This document shows, piece by piece, positions 21,180-32,466 of a DNA stretch of 64,000 bases (within the stretch, counting starts at the first letter, position 1; each line of letters begins with the position of its first letter). The notes under the pieces were generated by a model that did not search any database, was not told the origin of the DNA, and was given only the letters and a program-made list of their open reading frames with translations. This stretch comes from Serratia marcescens (GTDB lineage: Bacteria; Pseudomonadota; Gammaproteobacteria; Enterobacterales; Enterobacteriaceae): assembly GCF_006715005.1 (NCBI RefSeq), contig NZ_VFMJ01000001.1:5022001-5086000 (forward strand), given 5' to 3'. The position numbers and the translations under genes were made by a program.

Positions 21180-22373
21180 TTACTTGGTGATACGGGTCTG
21201 CACGTCGTCCAGCGCGGCTTTCACCGTCTGACGGCCGCTGACGGCGTTGATCACCGCGCTGCGTTCGGCGTACCAGAAGGCGCTCATCTGCGGGATGTTC
21301 GGCATGATTTCCCCGTTTTGCGAGTTCTGCATGGTGGCCGCTATCTTCGGATCTTTGGCCAGCGCTTCCTGATAGGACTTCAGCGCCACCGCGCCCAGCG
21401 GCTTGTCTTTGTTGACGTCCGCCAGCCCTTCGTTGGTCAGCAGGTAGTTCTCGAGGAACTCGGTCGCCAGCTCTTTATTCGGGCTGGCGGCGTTGATGCC
21501 GGCGGTCAGCACGCCGACGAACGGCTTGGACGGCTTGCCTTTGAAGGTCGGCAGCAGCGTCACGCCGTAGTTGATTTTGCTCTGCTCGATGTTGTTCCAG
21601 GCCCACGGCCCGTTGATGGTCATCGCGGTCTGGCCTTTGTTGAACGCGGCTTCGGCGATCGAGTAGTCGGTATCGGCGTTGATGTGCTTGTTTTTCACCA
21701 GATCGACGATGAACTGCAGGCCGGCCTGCGAACCGGCGTTGGCGACGCCGACATCCTTGATGTTGTATTTGCCGTTCTCATACTTGAAGGCATAACCGCC
21801 GTCGGCGGCGATGATAGGCCAGGTGAAGTAGGGTTCCTGCAGGTTCCACATGATGGCGCTCTTGCCGTTGGCGCGCAGCTGTTTGTCCAGCGCCGGGATC
21901 TCTTCCCAGGTCTTCGGCGGCTGTTTGACCAGGTCTTTGTTGTAAATCAGCGACAGCGCCTCGACGGCGATCGGGTAGCCGATCAGCTTGCCGTCATAGC
22001 GCACGGCGTCCCAGGTGAACGGGAACAGCTTGTCCTGGAAGGCTTTGGACGGGTGGATTTCGGCCAGCAGGCCGGACTGCGCATAGCCGCCGAAGCGGTC
22101 GTGGGCCCAGAAGATGATGTCAGGGCCGTCGCCGGTGGCGGCCACCTGCGGGTATTTTTCTTCCAGCTTGTCCGGGTGCTCGACGGTGACCTTGATGCCG
22201 GTGTCTTTTTCGAATTTCTTGCCGACTTCGGCCAGGCCGTTATAGCCCTTGTCACCGTTGATCCAGATAACCAGTTTGCCTTCCTCGATCTTGGCGAAGG
22301 CGGAAGAAGAGAGCACCAGGGTGGCCAGTGCCGAGAGCGCCAGCGTGCGGGCGAGGGTAATGCTGCGAGTCAT
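21180..22373 (-). CDS. malE: Periplasmic maltose/maltodextrin-binding protein MalE
   Basis: 397 residues. A signal peptide of about 27 residues ends at SSAFA, giving a mature start [19 protein letters not shown] as in E. coli MBP. It captures maltodextrins in the periplasm and delivers them to MalFGK2. The start ATG at 22373 has GAAGGA 8 bases upstream; an in-frame extension to 22457 lies in the MalT-controlled promoter region and is rejected. It is first gene of malEFG, divergent from malK. Confidence 0.97.
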   Translation of the reverse strand: MTRSITLARTLALSALATLVLSSSAFAKIEEGKLVIWINGDKGYNGLAEVGKKFEKDTGIKVTVEHPDKLEEKYPQVAATGDGPDIIFWAHDRFGGYAQSGLLAEIHPSKAFQDKLFPFTWDAVRYDGKLIGYPIAVEALSLIYNKDLVKQPPKTWEEIPALDKQLRANGKSAIMWNLQEPYFTWPIIAADGGYAFKYENGKYNIKDVGVANAGSQAGLQFIVDLVKNKHINADTDYSIAEAAFNKGQTAMTINGPWAWNNIEQSKINYGVTLLPTFKGKPSKPFVGVLTAGINAASPNKELATEFLENYLLTNEGLADVNKDKPLGAVALKSYQEALAKDPKIAATMQNSQNGEIMPNIPQMSAFWYAERSAVINAVSGRQTVKAALDDVQTRITK

Positions 22374-22731
22374 AATCCAGTCCTTCTTTTTGTGGGCACA
22401 TAAATCAAGGAGAGACGTTTCGCGGTAATAGTGGGTCACAACGCGACATATTCTCATCCTCCCCCCCTCTACGCCCCTGAGATGAGGAGTGTGATCCAGT
22501 TAACGTTGCGCTCTATTCTGTGGCGTCAGGCACAAAATAGGGGGGCAATTTTTGCCAGCCGGATCACAGATTTGCCTTAAGCGCGGAACTTCTCATCGCT
22601 GCGGTCGTTCTCTCATCCTCCCGTCTCCTCCCCCATGAAAAATCTTGTTACGGATGATTACCCTTTCCGGCGACTCCCGCACTATCGGCCCATTGATTTT
22701 CAACGCCACGCGCAGCAGGGATACCGGATTT
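22374..22731. promoter_or_regulatory. Divergent malE/malK control region with MalT-box-like sites
   Basis: This 358-base space is bracketed by sites like the MalT box GGGGA(T/G)GAGG. Complementary-strand copies are at 22453-22466 (CTCATCCTCCCCCC) and at about 22612-22634 (TCATCCTCCCG then CTCCTCCCCC); a plus-strand GATGAGGA is at 22481-22488. CRP half-sites TGTGA (22490-22494) and TCACA (22564-22568) lie between. The arrangement, MalT sites near both promoters with CRP sites in the middle, matches the E. coli malEp-malKp region. Exact transcription starts cannot be read. Confidence 0.75.
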
Positions 22732-23695
22732 ATGTCGTCAATGCCTATCGCCACTCAGCCCACCCTGTACCGGATCCATCCGGCCAGTTTCCGTGACGGA
22801 AACGGGGACGGCGTGGGCGACGCGCACGGCATGCTGGCGGCGCTGCCGTACCTGAAAGCGCTGTCGATCGACGGCCTGTTGCTGCCGCAGACGCTGGCGC
22901 CGGAGACCGAGGCAACGGTGACGGGCGAAGGGCTGACGCTGTGGTACGCCGATGAAGCCAACCGCGTTCGCAATGCGGCCGCGCTGCAGCGGTTCGTCCA
23001 GGGGGCATTGGCGCTGGACGTGATGCCGTTCAGCGCGGAGAAGCTGGTGGCGGTGCTGCAGGCCCGCCGCGCCACGTTGGCGGACAGCCTGTGGAGCACC
23101 GGCGACGCCGATCAGCCCCGGGTGGTCAGCCGCTGGGGGCAGGGCGATCTGCGCTCCGCTGCCGCCTTTCTGACGCTGCTGGCGATGTTGCCGGCGCCGA
23201 TCTGCCTGTATCAGGGCGAAGAGCTGGGGCTGCCGCATGCCGCCGGCCTGCAGGATCCGCGCGGCGCGCAAACGCCGATGCCGTGGCATGAGGCCCCCGA
23301 ACAGGTCACCGCCGGGGAAATCAGCTGGTATCAGCAGGTGGCGATCGAACACCGCGCATTGGCCATCAGCCGCCAACAGCACGACAGCCACTCCACCTTA
23401 CGTTACTGCCAGGCGCTGTTGGCCCTGCGCCGTTCGCCGCTCATCCAGCGCGGCGAGCTGAGCGCGGTCAGCCAGCGGGACGGCGTGGTGCGCTTACTTA
23501 TTACCCATCAGGATCAATGCCTTGAAGCGCTGATAAACCTGCAGCCTTATACTCAGGCGGCCGCGCCGTCTGAGGCGACCTTGCCGTTGGCATGGCAGCA
23601 CGGCGCGCAGCAAGAGGGTCATCAATGGGTTTTGGCGGGCTTTGCCTCCGCCATTTTCACACGACATGTTAACTGCGAAAGCAGGGGAGTAACGC

Positions 23696-23703
<8 letters not shown>
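22732..23703 (+). CDS. Degenerate GH13 (alpha-amylase family) protein in the malK operon
   Basis: 323 residues from ATG 22732. The N-terminus resembles the first strand and loop of GH13 enzymes ([18 protein letters not shown], then [12 protein letters not shown]). The middle jumps directly to the region after catalytic domain IV ([12 protein letters not shown], then [14 protein letters not shown]). About 200 residues, including the regions holding the nucleophile Asp and acid/base Glu, are absent, and the usual NHD reads DAD. It therefore looks non-catalytic. It is open throughout and its stop overlaps the malK start by 8 bases, so it may be kept for coupling or for a binding role. The upstream ATG at 22645 is less likely. 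Confidence 0.75.
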
Positions 23704-26127
<2,424 letters not shown>

Positions 26128-26227
26128 CGACGACAGGACGGGGAGGGCCGTAGGTTCTCCCCCAACCGCATTCGCCGCGGCCGGATCTCTTGCCTGATCC
26201 GCCGCGGCGCTGAAAGAGGATATAACG

Positions 26228-27133
26228 ATGAAAAAGAATCTGCTGTCACTCTGCCTGTCGCTGGCGCTGACCGTCGGCGCGCCTTTGGCGGCCAACGCCG
26301 AGACGCCGGCCAACGTTTCCGTCGCGCCGGCCATCAGCGCCGCCACGCTGCAAAGCCTGCCGTGGCAGCCGCTGCAGCCGCCGGTGTCGCAAGAGGTGAA
26401 GCTCGACGCCGTCAGCCCGCAGCTCAATCAGGGCGAGATTCAGGGGGCGATCGCCGCCTATACGCTGCCGGCCGATCGCGGTTCGCTGGAAGTGACGCTG
26501 AGCAGCCTTGCCAAAAACAATTCGCTGTATGCGCCGAGCGTGCTGGTGCTGGACGAGCATCTGCGCCCGGCGGCGTATTATCCGAGCAGCTACTTCCCTT
26601 ACCAGCCGCCGGGGACGATGTCCTCCGATCGCCTCGAAGGCACGCTGAAACTGACCCCGGCGCTCGGTCAAAAACAGATTTACCTGCTGGTGTACACCAC
26701 CCGTCAGGATTTGACGAAAACCACGCAGCTGACCAACCCGGCCAAGGCCTATGCGCAGGGCGTGGGCAACGCGGTGCCGGATATCCCGGATCCGATCGCC
26801 GGCCACGCGACGACCGGCACGCTGAAGCTTAAGGTCACCGCTGAACAGGGCACCGGCAACGTGATGATCGGCATGCTGCAGCCTGCGCCGACCGTGGCGC
26901 CGGTGGTGGTGGGCTCGACCGCACCGGCCGCCGTGGCTGCACCGGCACCGGCGCCGGAGAAACCGGCGGAGCCGATGCTCAACGATACCGAAAGCTACTT
27001 TAATAACGGCATCAAACAGGCGGTGAAGGCGGGCGATATCGATAAGGCGCTGAAACTGATGAATGAGGCCGAGAAACTGGGCTCGACCACCGCGCGTAAA
27101 ACGTTTATCAGCAGCGTTAAAGGCAAGGGGTAA
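26228..27133 (+). CDS. malM: Maltose operon periplasmic protein MalM
   Basis: 301 residues. The signal peptide ends at about residue 24-26 (PLAANAE). The N-terminal region (PWQPLQPP, ADRGSLEVTLSS) and C-terminal region (MLNDTESYFNNGIKQAVKAGD) match MalM. An Ala/Pro-rich linker (about 218-246) joins them. MalM is a periplasmic protein of unsettled function, always last in malK-lamB-malM. A strong terminator follows. Confidence 0.93.
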   Translation: MKKNLLSLCLSLALTVGAPLAANAETPANVSVAPAISAATLQSLPWQPLQPPVSQEVKLDAVSPQLNQGEIQGAIAAYTLPADRGSLEVTLSSLAKNNSLYAPSVLVLDEHLRPAAYYPSSYFPYQPPGTMSSDRLEGTLKLTPALGQKQIYLLVYTTRQDLTKTTQLTNPAKAYAQGVGNAVPDIPDPIAGHATTGTLKLKVTAEQGTGNVMIGMLQPAPTVAPVVVGSTAPAAVAAPAPAPEKPAEPMLNDTESYFNNGIKQAVKAGDIDKALKLMNEAEKLGSTTARKTFISSVKGKG

Positions 27134-27165
27134 CACCCGGCGCTGCCGATGCTGGCTCGATGATT

Positions 27166-27190
27166 GGTGCGCCTTGGCGCACCTTTTTTC
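27166..27190 (+). terminator. Terminator of the malK-lamB-malM operon
   Basis: GGTGCGC-CTTG-GCGCACC is followed by six T, a standard intrinsic terminator that abuts the end of the convergent nucleoside hydrolase gene. Confidence 0.9.
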
Positions 27191-28172
27191 ATCCGCGGGC
27201 CAGCGTTGCGCCGATCAATGCCAGTAGACGGGCGTTGTCCACCTGCTGCATGACGCGCACCGGCCTGCCCTGCGGCGCCGGCATGCCGACCGTCAGGCGC
27301 AGGCTGTCCGGCCGCCAGCGGCGTGAGCTGCCGCGCGTCAACGCCCCTTCCAGCGCCACATCCACATGGAACAGCTCGGTCGTGACCAGCTGCGGCGCCA
27401 GCAGCCAGGCGATCACCAACGCATCATGGATCCAGCAGCCCGGCAGGTGCCGCGTATGGCGCGAATAGTCGATCCACGGCCGCGTGGTGGCGCGTAAATA
27501 GCGGCACAGCGGGGTATCCGGCTGGGTCAACGCGGCCAGATCCGCCTGGGTCAGCATGGTCTGGGTGGTGACGTCCAGCGGTGCCAGCGTGATGGTGGCG
27601 CCGCTGTTCAACACCAGCCGCGCCGCTTCCGGATCCAAACCGAAATTGGTGTCCTTGATGTACCCGTCGACGTTGAACACGCCACCCATGATCACGATCT
27701 CTTTCACCGCCTGCGCCATCTGCGGGTAAAGCTGCATGGCGTGCGCAACGTTGGTCAGCGGGCCGATCGCCGCCAGCGTGATCTCGCCGGGATGCCGGCA
27801 GATCAGCTCGCCGATGGCGATGGCGGCGTCCGGTACGGGCGCGTTGGCCAGCGAGGGCGCGGGCAGGTCACGCCACAGCGCCGCCAGCTTCGGATCGGCG
27901 ATTGGGCGGTCCAGATGTGCGCGCCACGGCTCCGGCGGCTCGCTCAGGGCGCGCGCCGCGCCGAGGGCGACCGGCACCTGATAGCCGCTCTGCGCCAGCA
28001 GCTCGGTGGCGACGGCGAAGCCCACTTCTCGCGGGGTGTTGCCGGCCACGATGCTGATCAGCTCCAGGTGCAGCTGCGGTTTGGCCGCCAGCGCCAGGGC
28101 CAGCGCCAGGCCGTCGTCGACGTTGGCGCCGGGAACGCCGTTGCCGGGATCGCAATCAATGATTAAACGCAT
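27189..28172 (-). CDS. Inosine-uridine nucleoside hydrolase family protein
   Basis: 327 residues. It hydrolyses the N-glycosidic bond of nucleosides to base plus ribose. The family's Ca-binding Asp cluster is at the N-terminus (IIDCDPGNG...VDDGLAL, residues 4-24), with a 7-residue insertion compared with the usual DTDPGIDDAL. A second block reads GPLTNVAHAM and the third is NFGLDPEAA, with FNVDG before it. It is the last gene of an operon after a LacI-type regulator (21-base gap) and an MHS permease, so nucleoside or a related glycoside is the probable substrate. Confidence 0.88.
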   Translation of the reverse strand: MRLIIDCDPGNGVPGANVDDGLALALALAAKPQLHLELISIVAGNTPREVGFAVATELLAQSGYQVPVALGAARALSEPPEPWRAHLDRPIADPKLAALWRDLPAPSLANAPVPDAAIAIGELICRHPGEITLAAIGPLTNVAHAMQLYPQMAQAVKEIVIMGGVFNVDGYIKDTNFGLDPEAARLVLNSGATITLAPLDVTTQTMLTQADLAALTQPDTPLCRYLRATTRPWIDYSRHTRHLPGCWIHDALVIAWLLAPQLVTTELFHVDVALEGALTRGSSRRWRPDSLRLTVGMPAPQGRPVRVMQQVDNARLLALIGATLARG

Positions 28173-28193
28173 ATAAGGTGTCCTGAAAAACCG

Positions 28194-29195
28194 CTAACAG
28201 CCGCAGGAACGGCGGATGCGCAGTTGAAAAGCGAATTCATGCAGCTCGGCGGGCGCGGCACCGGCGGCCAGCATGGCGATGGCCCGCTTGGCCATGGCGT
28301 CGATCGGCTGCTCGACCGCGCTGAGCGGCGGCACGCTGAATTCGGCTTGCTGCGTGCCGTTAAAACAGATCAGCGCCAGATCGTCCGGCGCGCGCAGCCC
28401 GTGCTCCGCCAGCGCCGACAGGCAGCCGAGCGCCTGCTGTTCGTTGGAGGTGAAAACGGCGCGTGGGCGTGGGCCTTGCACCAGGCGCTGGGTGGCCTGG
28501 TAACCGCCCTGGCGGGTGTAGGGCACCTCGAAAATCCACTCGTCGCGTGGCGCGATGCCCGCCTCCAGCAGCGCATCGCGCCAGCCGTTCAGGCGATCCT
28601 GTGCGTTGAGCATGGTCAGCGGGCCGATAAAAATGCCGATATCGCGGTAGCCGTGTTGCAGCAGATGGCGGGTTGCCTGGCAGGCGGCGTCGCGCTCGTC
28701 GACGCGAATGGCGCAGACGCCGGCCTGGCTGTCGATGGTGTCTATCATTACGCAGGGCGTGCCGGAGGCGCGGATCAGATCGAACCACGGGTGGCGATCG
28801 ACGCTGGTGTACAGCAGGCCGTCGACCTGGCGGCGCAGCAGGTTGTTGATCAGCTCATATTCGCGCTGCCGGTCGTCGCCGGCGTCGCCCAGCAGCAGCA
28901 CGCGGCCGCGGCTGAAGGCCTCTTGCTGCAGCGCCCGCGCCAGCGTGGCGAAGAACGGGTTGGAAATATCCGGCACCACCAGCCCGTAGGTTTGCGTGCT
29001 GCCGGAAGCCAGCGCCCGCGCGATGTCGTTCGGCCGGTAGCCGGTCTGCTCGATTGCCGCCAGCACGCGCAGCCGGGTGGCTTCCGCCACCGGGCGCGGA
29101 CCATTGTTGATCACATAGCTGACCACGGCGACGGAGGTGCCCGCTACGCGGGCCACGTCGGCGCGGGTAACGCGTCGCGCGGAGTGATTATCCAA
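28194..29195 (-). CDS. LacI/GalR-family transcriptional regulator
   Basis: 333 residues. The N-terminal helix-turn-helix reads VTRADVARVAGTSVAVVSYV (about 9-28), followed by the hinge helix (PNDIARALASG). The rest is a periplasmic-binding-protein-like effector domain (TYGLVVPDISNPFF, then DGLLYTSVD). It ends with an unusual RRSCGC. It lies between the permease and the nucleoside hydrolase, probably in one transcript, and likely controls that operon. A perfect 18-base palindrome upstream of the permease is its likely operator. Confidence 0.92.
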   Translation of the reverse strand: MDNHSARRVTRADVARVAGTSVAVVSYVINNGPRPVAEATRLRVLAAIEQTGYRPNDIARALASGSTQTYGLVVPDISNPFFATLARALQQEAFSRGRVLLLGDAGDDRQREYELINNLLRRQVDGLLYTSVDRHPWFDLIRASGTPCVMIDTIDSQAGVCAIRVDERDAACQATRHLLQHGYRDIGIFIGPLTMLNAQDRLNGWRDALLEAGIAPRDEWIFEVPYTRQGGYQATQRLVQGPRPRAVFTSNEQQALGCLSALAEHGLRAPDDLALICFNGTQQAEFSVPPLSAVEQPIDAMAKRAIAMLAAGAAPAELHEFAFQLRIRRSCGC

Positions 29196-29219
29196 ATTGG
29201 GATCCTGTTCGCCTTCTCG

Positions 29220-30602
29220 TTACGCGGCATCCTGCGGCAGGTTGAGATCGCGGCCGCGGGTTTCGGGAGCAAAGAAGGTGGTGATTAAGCCGATGGCCGC
29301 CATTACAACAAAATAGCAGGCGACAGGCCACCAGTGACCGAAACCGGACAGCAGTGCGGTGGCGATCAGCGGCGCGGTGCCGCCGGAGAGGATCGAGCCG
29401 AGCTCCTTGGCGAACGCCATTTTGGAGTAGCGGTTCTTCACGCCGAACAATTCGACGCCGTAGGCCGCCTGCACGCCGAAGATCCCCAGTGATGCGATGC
29501 ACATGCCGACCACGATCACCGAGATGACGATCGCCGGTTCACGGCTGTCGAGCAACCAGAACGCCGGGAAGGCGTACAGCACCAACAGTAGGCAGAACCA
29601 CCGGTAGGTGATGCGGCGGCCGAAGCGATCGGACAGCCAGCCAGCCAGCGGGATCACCAGAAAACCGCACAGCGAGGCGATCAGCACCGCCAGCGCCGGT
29701 ACCGATTTATCAACCATCAGCACCTTGGCCACATAACCGACGATAAAGCCTTGGCACAGGTAGGAAGGGCCGTTTTCGCCGATGCGCAGGCCGAGCATCA
29801 CCCAGAACGCCTTGGTGCGCTGCAGGTAGCTGCGCGTATCCGGCGCGGCCTGGGCGGCGTCCAGCATGCGCTGGTGGTTTTGCTGCAGCTCGCGTTCGAA
29901 GACCGGCGTTTCCCGCACGTGGCGACGCAGGTACAGCGCCGCGCCGGCGATCAGAATGCTGGCGAGGAACGGAATGCGCCAGCCCCAGCTCATCAGGTCT
30001 TCCTTGTCCAACTGCAGCACCAGCAGCCATACCAGCGACGCCAGCAGAGTGCCGCTGTTGGAGCCGATGGCGATGATCGACGCCACCAGCCCGCGCCGTT
30101 TGGCCGGCGCGTATTCCGCCAGCATCACCGCGCCGCCGGACAGTTCCGCACCGGCGCCGAACCCCTGTGCGAAGCGCAGGATCACCAGGCAGGTGGGTGC
30201 CCAGACGCCGATTTGCGCATAGGACGGGATCAGGCCGATCAGCGTGGTGGAGAGGCCCATCAGCGCCACGGTGGTGATCAGCACCACGCGGCGGCCTTTG
30301 CGGTCACCGATCCAGCCGAACACCAGCGCACCGATCGGCCGTGCGACGAAGCCGACAGAGTAGGTGGCGAAGCTGGCCAGCAGGGCGACCAGCGGCGTGG
30401 CCTCGGGGAAGAACACGTCGCCGAACACCATGCCGGCCGCCAGGCCGTACAGCGCAAAATCGACGTATTCCATCGCGGTGCCGAGCCAGCAGGAGAAGGT
30501 GGCGCGCCAAAATTGGCTGCGCCCCTCTTTGGTTGCCAGGCGTTCATCGGCCGCCAGCGCGGCGTCGGCGGTCTGTGAAGGGGCAAGCGTTGTTTCGCTC
30601 AT
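29220..30602 (-). CDS. MFS transporter, metabolite:H+ symporter (MHS) type
   Basis: 460 residues, twelve membrane segments. The MFS loop-2 motif GWIGDRKGRR is near residues 98-107, a counterpart LSDRFGRR lies in the second half, and GFGAGAELSGGAVM is typical of the ProP/ShiA/KgtP branch. It should import its substrate with protons. It is first in an operon with a LacI regulator and nucleoside hydrolase, which suggests a nucleoside or a related compound. Start at 30602 has GAGGATA upstream. Confidence 0.9.
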   Translation of the reverse strand: MSETTLAPSQTADAALAADERLATKEGRSQFWRATFSCWLGTAMEYVDFALYGLAAGMVFGDVFFPEATPLVALLASFATYSVGFVARPIGALVFGWIGDRKGRRVVLITTVALMGLSTTLIGLIPSYAQIGVWAPTCLVILRFAQGFGAGAELSGGAVMLAEYAPAKRRGLVASIIAIGSNSGTLLASLVWLLVLQLDKEDLMSWGWRIPFLASILIAGAALYLRRHVRETPVFERELQQNHQRMLDAAQAAPDTRSYLQRTKAFWVMLGLRIGENGPSYLCQGFIVGYVAKVLMVDKSVPALAVLIASLCGFLVIPLAGWLSDRFGRRITYRWFCLLLVLYAFPAFWLLDSREPAIVISVIVVGMCIASLGIFGVQAAYGVELFGVKNRYSKMAFAKELGSILSGGTAPLIATALLSGFGHWWPVACYFVVMAAIGLITTFFAPETRGRDLNLPQDAA

Positions 30603-30731
30603 GGCAGTGCTATCCTCTTTTGTTCTGCGCCTGGAGGGGCGCGGTTAAAGATGGTTTCCCTGGTGCCGGCAACAAAGGTGTGCCGACAAATCATGTCGGA
30701 CGCATGGCGATTCAACGCTGCGGTGTCAGAG

Positions 30732-30749
30732 TATCTACGCGCGTAGATA
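30732..30749. promoter_or_regulatory. Perfect palindrome, candidate LacI-family operator
   Basis: TATCTACGC-GCGTAGATA is an uninterrupted 18-base perfect palindrome with a central CG, the hallmark of LacI/GalR operators. It lies 130 bases upstream of the permease start, in the promoter region of the operon that encodes a LacI-type regulator. Confidence 0.7.
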
Positions 30750-30994
30750 ACACAACGCGAGGAAGCTGAAACTTTGCGGGCGATCACAGAATCGTCAGCG
30801 TGCCGGGAGATGAAGATAGAGAATGCGGATGGCAAAAAGATGACAGCCCCTCGGTTTTTCCGGCTGATGCGCCTGCCGTTTTCGCCACGAATCAGCCTGC
30901 CGCTTTCGTATTTCTGCGCTACAATGGGGGCCTGTTAACAGTTTGTATCGTCTGGCGCGCCGTACCGGCTGTGGTTCAGGCGAGGAGTAAAGCA

Positions 30995-31510
30995 ATGTCT
31001 GGCATCAGGGATTCCATCCTGCCGCCGCTGGAGTGGTTGTCCGAACAGGATCCTCCGGCGCCCGCCGCCGTCAGCGATTGGCTGATGGAGTTAGGCTCCA
31101 TGACCCGCCGATTTGAACGCCATTGCGCCCAGGTGCGCGTCGAACCGCAGCGCGAATGCTTCGTCACGCGCGAGGCGCTGGGCGACGAGGCGAAGCACCT
31201 GCCAAACAGCCCGCGCTACTGGCTGCGCGAAGTGGTGCTGCTGGGTGACGACCAGCCCTGGCTGCTGGGGCGCACGGTGATCCCGGAAAATACGCTGACC
31301 GGCCCTGACCAGGCGCTGGTGGATCTGGGCACGCTGCCGCTGGGGCGCTACCTGTTCAGCAGCGGCGATCTGACCCGCGACTATATCCATATCGGCCGAC
31401 AGGACGCGCTGTGGGCACGCCGTTCACGGCTGCGGCTGGCGGGCAAACCGCTGTTGCTGACCGAACTGTTTTTACCGGCTTCACCGCTGTATTCAGCGGT
31501 TCCTGCATAA
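30995..31510 (+). CDS. ubiC: Chorismate lyase
   Basis: 171 residues. It removes pyruvate from chorismate to give 4-hydroxybenzoate, the first committed step of ubiquinone. Family blocks [20 protein letters not shown] and [10 protein letters not shown] are present. The start ATG at 30995 has GAGGAG 8 bases upstream; a long in-frame extension to 30800 is not conserved. ubiA follows within 18 bases, as in E. coli. Confidence 0.94.
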   Translation: MSGIRDSILPPLEWLSEQDPPAPAAVSDWLMELGSMTRRFERHCAQVRVEPQRECFVTREALGDEAKHLPNSPRYWLREVVLLGDDQPWLLGRTVIPENTLTGPDQALVDLGTLPLGRYLFSSGDLTRDYIHIGRQDALWARRSRLRLAGKPLLLTELFLPASPLYSAVPA

Positions 31511-31527
31511 GAGAGGAGAGTAAGACC

Positions 31528-32400
31528 TTGGAGGGAAGCGTGACTCAAAGTAAATGGCGGGCTTACAGCCATTTGATGCGCATTGATAAACCGATCGGCA
31601 CGCTGTTGCTGCTGTGGCCGACGCTGTGGGCGCTGTGGCTGGCCGGGAAAGGCGTGCCGCCGCTGTCGATTTTACTGGTGTTCGTGCTCGGCGTGTTCCT
31701 GATGCGCGCCGCCGGCTGCGTGGTGAATGATTACGCCGATCGCGCGGTGGACGGCTATGTGAAACGCACCGCCGGGCGGCCGATGCCGAGCGGCCGGGTG
31801 AGCGCCAAAGAGGCCAAAGTGCTGTTCGTGGTGCTGGTGTTGATTTCGTTCTGCCTGGTATTGACGCTGAACGCGATGACCATCTGGCTGTCGCTGGCGG
31901 CGCTGGCGCTGGCCTGGGTGTATCCGTTCATGAAGCGGGTGACCAACCTGCCGCAGTTCGTGCTGGGCGCCGCGTTCGGCTGGGGCATTCCGATGGGCTA
32001 TGCGGCGGTCAGCGAATCGCTGCCGCTCAGCTGCTGGCTGCTGCTGCTGGCCAACATCTGCTGGACGGTGGCCTACGACACGCTGTATGCGATGGTCGAC
32101 CGCGACGATGACCTGAAGATTGGCATCAAATCCACCGCTATCCTGTTCGGGCGTTATGACAAGCTGATCGTCGGGCTGCTGCAATTCGCGACGCTGCTGC
32201 TGCTGGTGTGGGTCGGTTATCTGGCGCAGCTCGGCGGGGCGTTTTACTGGTCGCTGCTGCTGGCGGGCGCGCTGTTCATTCACCAGCAGAAACAGATCGC
32301 CGGGCGTGAGCGCGAAGCCTGCTTCAAGGCCTTCCTGCAGAACAACTATGTCGGACTGGTGGTGTTTATCGGCATCGCGCTGAGCTATCTGCCTGCGTAA
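31528..32400 (+). CDS. ubiA: 4-hydroxybenzoate octaprenyltransferase
   Basis: 290 residues, exactly the E. coli length when started at TTG 31528. That codon has AGGAGAG 7 bases upstream and gives MEGSVTQSK against E. coli MEWSLTQNK; the GTG at 31540 has no comparable site. It prenylates 4-hydroxybenzoate in the inner membrane. Both Asp-rich motifs are visible: [15 protein letters not shown] (about 71-85) and [16 protein letters not shown] (about 187-202). A weak start codon may keep it low relative to ubiC. Confidence 0.95.
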   Translation: MEGSVTQSKWRAYSHLMRIDKPIGTLLLLWPTLWALWLAGKGVPPLSILLVFVLGVFLMRAAGCVVNDYADRAVDGYVKRTAGRPMPSGRVSAKEAKVLFVVLVLISFCLVLTLNAMTIWLSLAALALAWVYPFMKRVTNLPQFVLGAAFGWGIPMGYAAVSESLPLSCWLLLLANICWTVAYDTLYAMVDRDDDLKIGIKSTAILFGRYDKLIVGLLQFATLLLLVWVGYLAQLGGAFYWSLLLAGALFIHQQKQIAGREREACFKAFLQNNYVGLVVFIGIALSYLPA

Positions 32401-32421
32401 CGGTTTCCTGCAGCAAGAAAA

Positions 32422-32446
32422 AAGGCACCCCTCGGGGTGCCTTTTG
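32422..32446. terminator. Bidirectional terminator between ubiA and plsB
   Basis: GGCACCCC-TC-GGGGTGCC is flanked by A6 on the left and TTTT on the right, in a convergent gap. Confidence 0.9.
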
Positions 32447-32466
32447 TGTTTCCGCGCCGGACGAAA

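Noticed and set aside
20526-22403. 625-codon open frame antisense to malF and malE
   Set aside because: It spans two real genes and their spacer on the other strand and has shadow composition.
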